Source: Pratylenchus scribneri (Eukaryota > Nematoda > Chromadorea > Rhabditida > Pratylenchidae). From it: DNA of 64,000 bases. Shown here piece by piece: positions 45,301 to 54,900 of this stretch (the first letter of the stretch is position 1; the number at the start of each line of letters is the position of its first letter). The notes beneath the pieces were generated by a model, which saw nothing but the letters and a program-made list of their open reading frames with translations, searched no databases and had not been told where the DNA came from. Made by a program: the position numbers and the translations under genes. Location: the NCBI GenBank assembly GCA_030063045.1, contig JAQSEB010000107.1:186001-250000 (forward strand). Direction: 5' to 3'.

Positions 45301-46014
45301 TTTTATTGTTCAATTTATTCTGAGATTTTTCTTTAAAAATTAAATCTAAATTAAATTAAATATTTTTAGGGCGAATTGGACCTGAAAATCCCAATTGTTG
45401 TTCGACTCCAAGGAACTCGGGTTGATGATGCCAAAGCACTGATTGCCAACTCAAAAATGCGAATTCTCGCTTGCGATTCATTGCAAGAGGCTGCCCGAAT
45501 GGTTGTCAAGGTAGCGTTCAGCAGATTTTTGAATTAAAAATTTTTTTTAAATGCATTTAAAAAATTTTAAAATCGGTTTAAATGGTTTAATATTTATAAA
45601 CTGGTTTAAATAGTTTAAAATTAATAAACCAGTTTAAAATGTGTAAAGTTGTCTAAAATTTTAAGACCGCTTTAAATATTTAAACCCGTTCTATACCGGT
45701 ATAGGTTTAACAATCCCGGTTTAAATAAACCCCCAACCCTTGTAAATAAAGGAAAACCATATATCATTTTAAAGCTCAAATTCTGCACTTTAAAATAAGC
45801 ATAAAATTATGCAAAAATTTCCCTATATAGTAGAACGAATTAAATGAATAAAAATATAAAGAAATTTAACTTTTGGACCTTAAAACTTTATGGAAAAAAA
45901 TAAAAATTTCCCATATTTAGAATTATAAGAATTAAAAATTATTTTCAGTTGAGCAACATTGTCACTTTGGCCAAGGAGGCTGCGGTCGACGTCAAATTCG
46001 AGCTGTCCATTTGA
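39348..46014 (+). CDS. SUCLA2: Succinyl-CoA ligase (ADP-forming) beta subunit, mitochondrial
   Basis: Catalyses succinyl-CoA + ADP + Pi to succinate + CoA + ATP in the TCA cycle, as a heterodimer with the alpha subunit in the matrix. Exons: 39348-39386, 39432-39570, 40949-41048, 41092-41254, 42062-42329, 43861-44022, 44670-44893, 45370-45510, 45949-46014; 433 residues in frame. It begins with a short Arg/Lys presequence ([13 protein letters not shown]). The ATP-grasp part shows [23 protein letters not shown] and the metal-binding [10 protein letters not shown]; the C-terminal ligase domain shows [28 protein letters not shown] and [18 protein letters not shown]; the end is [24 protein letters not shown] spacing and [17 protein letters not shown] match the ATP-type (SUCLA2) rather than the GTP-type. 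Introns 2 and 6 contain 46-bp-repeat elements. Confidence 0.95.
39640..40905 (+). mobile_element. 46-bp-repeat element, copy 6, split by a nested insertion
   Basis: SUCLA2 intron 2. Left half ends at GAACCATTAA (39777); right half resumes at TAAACCAAAATTGG (40803) and continues to ATTCAATGCATCTTGACC and AGCTCAATCCAATATTG. Only about one 46-bp unit remains. The split is the PIF/Harbinger-like element below. Confidence 0.85.
39778..40802. mobile_element. PIF/Harbinger-like non-autonomous element, 1025 bp, TAA target duplication
   Basis: Exact 21-bp inverted ends start CCCCTCGGTCACAGTGAGGC. A 3-bp TAA duplication (39775-39777, 40803-40805) restores the sequence of other 46-bp-repeat elements when removed. 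TWA duplications are typical of PIF/Harbinger. Inside is a large second inverted repeat (about 39847-39915 against 39938-40005) with GTGGTCACATTCAGCGGAAT, and many CGGCGGAAAA-type words. The element is richer in GC than its host intron. A 65-codon frame (40399-40596) looks incidental; no transposase. Confidence 0.88.
41325..41645. mobile_element. Fold-back MITE family B, copy 4
   Basis: SUCLA2 intron 4. Ends: TTCTTTTGGCCATAATTCAG and, inverted, TTCTTGTTGAGATATGGCCA. Both ends carry AAGGCGATA motifs (GGCGATATACCATTGGAAAG; inverted CATATCGCCTTCCTGAATTG). Confidence 0.7.
41819..41895 (-). ncRNA. tRNA-derived element (A and B boxes)
   Basis: Minus strand: A-box-like TAGTCTAGAGG, then about 40 bases later a perfect B box GGTTCGATTCC. 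The T-stem is broken, so it is not a functional tRNA. SUCLA2 intron 4. Confidence 0.4.
42330..43860. other. SUCLA2 intron 5, 1.5 kb
   Basis: Less AT-rich than most introns here; contains CACTGCGCAGTGCGCACTGC near 43106 (a short palindromic run). A weak trace of a 46-bp-repeat element end lies near 43560-43680 (AATAGAGCTCGTCAAGACAC and ACGGTATAAACGGTTTAATA). No gene. Confidence 0.35.
44205..44605 (+). mobile_element. 46-bp-repeat element, copy 7 (3 units)
   Basis: SUCLA2 intron 6. Left end TTGAAAATGCCGGAAAGATT then ATTCAATCGATAAATTTCG; right end TCTATCCAATTTTGGGTATA and GACAAACATCCCTTAAACC. A minimal version of the family. Confidence 0.88.
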
Positions 46015-46488
46015 GCCCAGCAGGACCGTAAATTTACCCCGTGATGAAAGATGCTGGAAGAATTAATGAAGTGCGAAAATTTTCTTCTACTGATCAAAAA
46101 TTGGATGATGATGACATAAATAAAATACACCATTAATAAATAGCCTTCCCCCCTCATTTGAATGCACATATTCTCCCTTCCTCTCTCTGTCATTTCCCTT
46201 TCCTTCCCTTTCACCGAAAAATATTATTTTAAATGTACCTAGAGAGAGAGACTTTCTTCTGTCTATAAGAATTTTAGGGCTTTACCTTTTTTTATAAAAA
46301 AAAAAAAACAAATTGGCACAATAAATGTGTAATTTTTAAAAAAAATTTAATAACACCATATATTTAATTCATTTGAATTGATTTTATATTTTCAAAATTA
46401 TTTTTTCAAACACATTTTATAATTTAAATTAACATTTTCAGTATTGATTTTTAAATTTACGACTCGATTTTTTTTTTGCATCAACGAA

Positions 46489-48812
46489 ATGGCTAATCAG
46501 ATGGACCAGGTAGAAATAATTCTTTCTAACATGGAAATATTAATTAATAATTAATATATGAACAATTAGGAGCTAATTTTTAGGCTTTGATGAAATGCTT
46601 TTTTATGCATCGGATTTGATGACAAAGTCAAATAATTTCTTTTTAACCTTTTAATTTACTTTACCAGTTTTGGCACTTAAAAGAAAAAATTTCATTAGAA
46701 AAATGCCAAAATCACCAATTTTGAGATTACCGAAACCTATTTTGGTAATTTTCAAGAAATAAATAGGCACACCGACCTATATTTTGCACAATTTTTGTGG
46801 CCTAAATATCCGTTTAAAATAATAATCCAGAATAGATAAGGGGCATTTAAATAAATTATTAAACCATTTAATTGAAAAGAATACCGTTTCCACATACTTT
46901 CCAAATAGCAGTTTATGACACAACAAAGACAACACTGAACACTCATCTCATCAGTCATCATATACATATAATTACGTGATATTTCGCTCTGCACATTGTT
47001 CCCAGCATCATATGCCGTCCTTACCAGCATCATCATCATTCGCCGTCGTCAATACTACTTCTTCATCAGCGTCCGTGTTAGTAGCTTTCGGTGACGACAC
47101 ATCATCTTGTTTGGCATCAACAAATTCTTCCACTTTTCCAATGTTTGAAAGTAACATCATCAACTTCTCTAATGGTCTTCTTCTTGCAACGACTGTTTGC
47201 GATCGCATATCTTTTTCACCATCCGCTTCATCATCATCGTCCTCATCTTCCTCTTGTTGTTTGGAAGCAGCAACAACAAAGTGTCTTCCACTTGAATTGG
47301 TTTTTGAGTTGCTTAAGTTTGTGCCGGAAAGAGTTTGCTTGAGAAAAGTACACCAATATCCGTGGCTTTATCATTTATGTACAAAATTTCGTCAAAAATA
47401 CTGGGTTTGTTGTTCATATCTTTTAAATTGATGGCATTTAATTTTTGGAAGAAAGGCATTGAAAATGTCGAAAAGATAGCCGAAAATGAATATAGAGCGC
47501 CAGAATAATCATAATTGTTTAGGGAAGGGTTTATCCCTAAATTTCACAAACCAAGCATATTAAAATTGGATAGAACTGATGATATATAATTTGTCATGGT
47601 TTGGTCAACAATTAAAGGGTATTAAACGGTTTAAACCTATTTTGGTTTGGTCAATAATTAAAGGGTATTAAACGGTTTAAACCAATTTTGGTTTGGTCAA
47701 CAATTAAAGGGTATTAAACGGTTTAAACCATTTTTGGTTTAATGGGTTTAAACTAAGTCAGAATAGGTTAAAACCCATTATGCGTCTTTATGAGATCTAT
47801 CGATTGAATATAAGGTTTATGGATTTCTAGGATAAACATCTGAACCAATTTAATAGTTCTTATTTCTCATTACAGCAATATGCAAACATGCTCGAGAGGG
47901 ACGCACAACTCAATGCTTTAAACATTCGTTTATTTCGCGACTGCATCGATGATCGCGATTACATGAAGAATGAGAATTTCGCCAAAATTTTGGCAAATGA
48001 AGGGGAAAATGAAAATGTGCCTGGGATCGACTTTAAATTCAATGTCCGACTGCATCTGGCGCATGTGAATAAGGTGTAATTTTTAATTATACATTACTAT
48101 ATTTTTAAATATTTAGCAACAAATTTTGAACCAATTACTTCATAACAAGCAAGATGAATTTAAGGCCGAATTCGGGCTTCTTCAATTCAATTACTATCAT
48201 GAACAGGTAAGGAATTAAACTAAATAATTTTTGATTAGACAATTATATTTAAAAATATTACTAGGAAAAGAAATTATCTTTTAGGGAAGACAAGAAATTA
48301 AAAACCTCAACATTTAATTAGTTTTTTATATTTTATTTTGATTCAATTTAAGGAGATTGGCACTGATTACTACTTGGAAACATGTCTCGCCGATTTTCCC
48401 ACCAAAAATTACCAATCTTCAACATTGTTCAAATTGATCGGGACATTGAATGCGGCAATGAATTTGGTGAGAGAGAAGAATTAACTTTAAATTTTGAAGA
48501 AAAAATAACATTTTTTGCTTGGCCATATTTATTTAATTAGAACCAAAGAAATATATTAAATAGCCCGATCTGTGATAGGCAAAAATTCCGATTTTTCAAC
48601 AATAAAAATGAATAATATTTTGAATAATTTATTTTACAAATAAAAAATAAAGTAAAAAATTATAATTTTTTAAAACTTTAAGGTTGAACAAGGCCGTGCC
48701 AACCAACTTGCAAATACGCCGCTTTCACAATGGATTCAATTGGGCCGGGGTGCCGGAAATTAATGGTGGACGAATTGATGTCAAAAGAATTGTTGAGAAA
48801 ATACGGGAATGA
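46489..48812 (+). CDS. Unrecognised conserved-looking protein, 180 residues
   Basis: Exons: 46489-46509, 47876-48073, 48117-48206, 48353-48466, 48693-48812, joining in frame. Starts MANQMDQ; the rest is charged and probably helical (LERDAQLNALNIRLFRDCID, LNQLLHNKQDEFKAEFGLLQ), soluble, with no signal peptide or membrane segment, ending in GGRIDVKRIVEKIRE. I do not recognise a family. Exon 5 has two acceptors 10 bases apart: using the upstream one (exon from 48683) changes the frame and gives a different 26-residue ending that stops at 48763. The 1.4-kb first intron holds a 46-bp-repeat element and an F-box-like frame. Its stop is 182 bases before the Smoothened ATG. Confidence 0.6.
46976..47431 (+). 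CDS. Possible F-box-like small protein nested in an intron
   Basis: A 151-codon frame inside intron 1 of the 180-residue gene, same strand. The first 100 residues are Ser/Thr-rich and could be artefact. The end reads CLPLELVFELLKFVPERVCL then HQYPWLYHLCTKFRQKYW, which fits the F-box pattern LPxELxxxILxxLP. The opposite strand of the same DNA is also open with an acidic, plausible-looking reading (47008-47208 and beyond), so strand and reality are uncertain. Confidence 0.3.
   Translation: MIFRSAHCSQHHMPSLPASSSFAVVNTTSSSASVLVAFGDDTSSCLASTNSSTFPMFESNIINFSNGLLLATTVCDRISFSPSASSSSSSSSSCCLEAATTKCLPLELVFELLKFVPERVCLRKVHQYPWLYHLCTKFRQKYWVCCSYLLN
47462..47870 (-). mobile_element. 46-bp-repeat element, copy 8 (3 units)
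   Basis: Begins GAAAATGTCGAAAAGATAGC, then AAGCATATTAAAATTGGATA; ends ATTATGCGTCTTTATGAG and ATCTATCGATTGAATATAAG. Part of the left inner end is deleted compared with other copies. Confidence 0.85.
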
Positions 48813-48960
48813 ATATAAATTGTTTTGTTATTAATGAATTTTTTGATTTTTGCATTCACTCAGGAAAATTTTGAAATGTTTTTTTTTTTTTGATTTATTT
48901 TCTAAATACCTTGTTTTAAACATCTATTTTTTAAAATAATTAATTCCATTTTATAATTTC

Positions 48961-48970
48961 TTTAAAACAG
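48961..48970 (+). promoter_or_regulatory. Candidate trans-splice acceptor upstream of Smoothened
   Basis: TTTCTTTAAAACAG ends at 48970, 24 bases before the ATG and about 158 bases after the stop codon of the upstream gene. That spacing fits a downstream gene of a nematode operon. Confidence 0.45.
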
Positions 48971-48994
48971 CGTGCCACATTCATCACACCAAAA

Positions 48995-51900
48995 ATGATG
49001 AATCCATGGAACAGTTTTTTGTGTACATTTTATTACCTTTTTTTAATTCCAATTATTGCTGCACATTTGGATGAGGACATGGAACGTGGAATGGCATTTA
49101 GACGACAGGAATTCAATAATATGGACGATGATGATTACCAGAAAAATGTATGTTTTTAATTTTACAATATTTGATTAAATTTATTGAAATATTTACGCAA
49201 AATGGCAACAAAAAGTTGATATTAAGAATATAACACAATTGCCAAGGAAAGAATCACTTCAGGAATTGGGCTATAACAAAATTGGGTTTAAAATAGTATT
49301 TTGCGAATTTTTTGGAAAAAAATTAAAAATTTGGACACCAATTTGTAACACAATTTGAGGGGTACTTATCCAGTTTGTATCCTCTTTTTTGGAAAGTGCT
49401 TGGTTCCCCTATGGTTTGTCATATTTCGGGTTAGGGTCAATCAGGGTTGGATTAGGGATAGGGTGGGGTAAGAATCATCTTACGTGTATCCTAAACCCTA
49501 ACCGAAACCCTAAAACCAAAGGGGGGACCAAGCACTTTCAAAAAAGAGGATACAAACTGGATAAGTACCATTTGAGGTGAAAAGTAGAAAAAAACCTTAA
49601 ATAGATAAAGCATAAAAATAGACACATATTTAAACATACATTTTAAATTTTACTAAAATATTTCGAATGTATTTTTGAAAAATCTAAAAAATTTTTGAGA
49701 GCAATTTATAACATTTTAGAGGAAAAGTAAAAAAACTTCATAAAATATATAGTTAAAATTTTTGGATTTTTTATACATATTTTTAAAACCATTTTAAACT
49801 TACATTCAAATTCAACTGAACCAAAAAATAACAATTTTAGATTGAGCAAATCAACGCACTACGGCATAAAGGCGAGAATTGGAGTGTAGAGAGTAATTGT
49901 CGCATGAATTCGGCTGATTTATCGGAAAAACAGTGCATCAATCCAAATTCAATCGAAAATAATTTAAATGAGAGCTTTGGAATTGGCTACCAAAATAATT
50001 CCAGCAGGTAGTCTAAAGAAATTCTACTGATATTACCGAAAATAGAGTAAATAATGCCAAAATAATTCTAATAATTTAATAAGGGTTCCCATTATACCCA
50101 AAATTGGATAGAGCTGGTCAAAGACGCATTGAATCAATGGTATATAATTTGTCATGGTTTGGTCAACAATTAAAAGGTATTAAACGGTTTAAACCAATTT
50201 TGGTTTGGTCAACAATTAAAGGGTATTAAATGGTTTAAACCAATTTTGGTTTGGTCAGCAATTAAAGGGTATTAAACGGTTTAAACCAATTTTGGTTTGG
50301 TCAACAATTAAAGGGTATTAAATGGTTTAAACCCATTTTGGTTTGGTCAACAATTAAAGGGTATTAAACGGTTTAAACCCATTTTGGTTTGGTCAACAAT
50401 TAAAGGGTATTAAACGGTTTAAACTAATTTTGGTTTAATGGTTCAAAACTAAGTTAGAATTTGGTAAACCAGAAGCCGAAGCATAATCAAATGATGCGTA
50501 ATTGATGAGATTTATTGATTGGGTATACCGTATACGGTTTATAAATTTACCGAAATATGGATTTAGGATAAACTATTGAACTTTATAATTATTTTTTGGC
50601 TATTTTTATATTTTTTTCGGCAAATTAAATATTTCTTTAAAGAATTTTTTAATTGAAAAAAAAAATTCACAGTGAAATCAATCCACCTAAATGCTTTTCT
50701 GCCCAAATCAATTATGAATATGTGGATCGAAGTGGCATATTCGGCGAATTTCCGGAACAGTTGGAATTTCTTCGACATTTTCCAAGGTTAATTTTTTTTC
50801 GAAAATTAATGGGGAAATTATTCATTTTGATTTGAAAATAATTATTGTTACGAAATTATTTGTTTTTTTTATTAATTGATCAAAACTCATTTTTAAATGA
50901 ATTTTTAACAGAATTTGATTAAAAAATTAAAATTTTTTTCCTAATGCCAGAAAAATTTTTTGTAACCAAAAAAATAAGATTTTCATTTATTATCTTATTA
51001 AAAATCATAACAAAATGTTTGAAAATTTTATTCAATTCAAACTTTAGAATAATCATGGAAAATTAACTTATCTATTAGAAACATTTACTATTTTTTTTTT
51101 AAATTACGAATTAAAAAATCAATAAATTTTAACCTTTCAAATTTAAAAAACAATTTCAATATTTTTTGCAGATGTTGGCTTCGTTTGGCCCCACTTGTTT
51201 GTCTTGGACATTTTCGGCCCTGCTCGCTTGCAATTAAAAATGTTTGATTTTAAATTAAATGCATTTATTATTATTTATTTTTTAAATCAATTTTGATGGG
51301 TAAAGCACATAAATATATTTTAAACATTTATTTCATTTTTGACCTATTTTTAACTATTAAATAATTGTGCCATTTTTGAGGGAAAAATTAATTTTAAAAA
51401 TGCAATAAAAGACCAAAATTACCAAATTTTGAGGTTCCAAACACATTTTTTTTTTGACAATTTTCGTAAAAAGCCAGACATATTTCACGACAATAAAAAT
51501 CCCAATTTTCAGAGCCAACAAACCAAATATGTTCTACTAGAACAATTTCCGGCGGCCACTTGCCGAAATATGCTGGAACATTGTCCATTCGCTGCGCCGC
51601 ATTTGCTGAAAAGCCGCAACAAATTCCCAAGCTATTTGAATTGTGAAGCACATTTATATGGAAGGAATCGAATAAGAAACAGTGATGGAGGAAATGGCAG
51701 AGAGGAAATAACCAAAAAGTCGGCAATTTACGTTGAGGATTGCAAAGTGAGGGGAACATTATGTTAATTTTTGGTGAAAATAATTGAAATAATCTCTAAT
51801 AAAAATTTTTTATCACATTAAACCCATTTTAAAACTATATTTTTTTCATTCGAAAGCTAATTATTTTTTTTTAGAATTTTTAAAAATTTAATCACTAAAA

Positions 51901-54900
51901 TTTTTTGCTTAAAAACCGTAAATATTTTAAGGATTTTCAATAAAATTTTTATTAAAATTCAAATTTTTAATTATTTTTTCATTGAATAAAATTTTAAAAA
52001 TTTGCTTAAAAAGCGAAAATTAATATTATTCTTTTTTTCTTATTTTTCAAAGAATAAATTTATAAAATTTATTCAAAAGCCATAAATTATATTTTAAATT
52101 ATATTCTTATTCTCCATTTCCATTAAATTTTAATATATTTACTCTTAAAAAAGTCGAAAAGAATAATTAATTTATTTACCATTTTTTCAAGGTCAACGAA
52201 ATAATAAAACATCCGGAATTGGCCACATTAGCTCAACACCCATTTCAATGCCTTTGGCCATTGGTTAAAATTGAAAATGAATTAGATTTAGATGGTGGGA
52301 ATGGGGCAAAGCCACTGATCGATGCTTGCTATATGCCATGCCAGTGAGTTTTTTGGAGAATTGGAAAAAAAATATAAAATAAAATATACTATTTTCAAAC
52401 ACATTTATAATAATTTTTATAATTTTTGTTAATTAAATTTAAATTCGACTCCTAAAAACCTAAAATCCCAAATTTTTATATGGGATTTAAGCATTTAAGT
52501 TGAAAAATATGTTTTATGGAATTCGTAATTAATTTTTAAAAAATGAAAAAATTATATAAAATTGTAAAAATAATTTTTTAATATTTTGACAATTTTTGAT
52601 ACTTATATTTGACCCAAAAAAATATAATAATACCTCAACGGGAATCGAACAACTAACACTGGCTTTAAATGGATAATGGAATTTTCTTAAAAATAGAAAT
52701 TGGTTTAAAAATAAAAAATTTAGATAATTTTAAAGATTAAAAATTTCAAATTCAATAATTTTCCTACTTTATAATGAATAAAACTTCCTTTATAGAACTC
52801 CAATGTTTCCATCGGACTCCTTGCGTGTATACCATCATTTCTTTATAATTTTTTGGTTCATTATTATATTTTTTGCTGTTCTTCTTCTTTTCACACTGAT
52901 ATTGATGCATCGTCCTTCATCAGAGAAAGAAAAGGTCCATTTTGAATTAAATTGAGCAATCGTTAAGATATTATAATAATTATAATTAAAAATCCATATT
53001 TTCTAAATTAATTAAATAATTTCAAAATTAATTTTCAATTGATTACTTAAAATATTCCAGTTCATTCGGGAAACTATTTTTAATTTAAAAAAAATTATTT
53101 TTATAAATTAAGCGCATTTTTCATTCCTTCCATAATTTTGTAATAATAATTTCTATTTAAATAATTTTAATTTTTATTTAAAATATTAATTTTAAATTAG
53201 ATAGCATTTTTTCCATAATTTCTCCCATAATTTTACATTAATAATAATAATTTTAATTACAGACCGAAATTTATGACCAAGAAAAACACAAAGAAAATCA
53301 ACAACAATTGCAATATTTTCCAACTTTTAAAACACTTCCATGGGCCCTTCGCATCACCATAATTTCCACGCTCATTGCCATCTGTTTTATTTCCGCCATT
53401 TTTGGCTTTTCCATTTTGCCCAATGGCCAACATCGTATTTTGGGCGAATGGTCAACATGTTTGCCGAATGTTGGCAATTCCACAGCTGTTGGTGGTGTTG
53501 GCCAATATCGACGCCCAAATGGATTTCAAGTGGCTGAAGGGTGCGAAAATATTATTTTATTAATTAAATTGGATCCTTTCGAATATTAAGAATAGATTTT
53601 TGAATAAATTATAAAAAATTTTAAAATAAAAAAATTAATTTAGATATTCAGCATATTTTTGATGCTATTTAAAGTGGAATTTTCAACAATTTTACTTCTT
53701 TTAATTTAATTAAAATTCAATTTTTTATTGTACTAAATTTTTACAAACCCAATTAAATTAATTATTTTAAAAAATTAGAAATCAATTAATATTAAATATT
53801 CATTTTTAGCAAATACAACTCCTTTTGCGCTATTCAAGCCTTCCTCTTGGACTTCTTTTACAATTTTGCCAATTTCAGGTTGGTTTTTTAGAAATTTTCC
53901 TCATTTAAAAATTTGTTTTCAAGTTTATTCCTTCTCTTTTCAAAAATGATTTCATTGCACAATTTGCCACTTTCCAATTCCAACTTCAAATTTGTTCGAA
54001 ATTTTCTGCCCAAATGGAATTCTCCATTGTTGCCAATTGCCCCATTGTCCTTTGGCCTACTCACTTTTCTGTTTGATCTCTATTTCAATGAGGTGGGAAT
54101 TTGTTTTTAGTAAATTTTTAACAATTTTTTTAAATTTTAAAATTATTATGAATTATTTAAATATTTTATTTTACATTTTTTAATGAATTTGATACTTATA
54201 AAAATATTTCAAATTAATTTCAATTAAGAAAAATAGAATTTTTAATCCAATAATATTAAAAATTATTTTATATTTTTTAATTATTTTAAAATATTAAAAT
54301 TTTAAGTTGAAATGGATTTGATATTACTAAAAACATTTAATTTATATTTTAATTAAGAAAATGGAATTTTTAAATCCAAAAATTTTTGTTAATTTTATAA
54401 TTCTATATATTTTATTCAAAAATAGATTTCCGTGGATCCAGTCAATGGAATGTGCCATTTTTTCTTAAATGGCAACAAATTGTTGACGGCCCGAATTTTC
54501 TTCCCGCTCGTTGCCTTCATTATTATGTCAATCTTCATTTACTATACAAATGTTTGCTACAAAAATTCAGTGTCCTCATATAAAAGAAGTAAGTAAGGGG
54601 AATAATGAAACCGATTTATATTTGAATTTTTCTCTAATTTATTTCAAATTCTAAAATCTGGTTTTTCCCTATGTCTAATAAATTCATTTACAAATATTTT
54701 GTCCGATTTTTTTGGTAAATTTTTAACAGAAAATATTCAAATCGAAAAATAATAATAGAAAGAGATATATTTAGGACTTTTTAAAATAATTTACCTCTGT
54801 GTAATTTATTTTCTGGGTTCATCAGATTTTGAAGAATAACCCCAAAAACTCAGCCCTGAGGATTCATCAAAATAGCAATGTGCTTCAACACAGTTAGCCT

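Noticed and set aside
48683..48763. Ending the 180-residue gene at 48763
   Set aside because: The alternative frame to 48812 is longer and reads more like protein; kept only as a possible variant.
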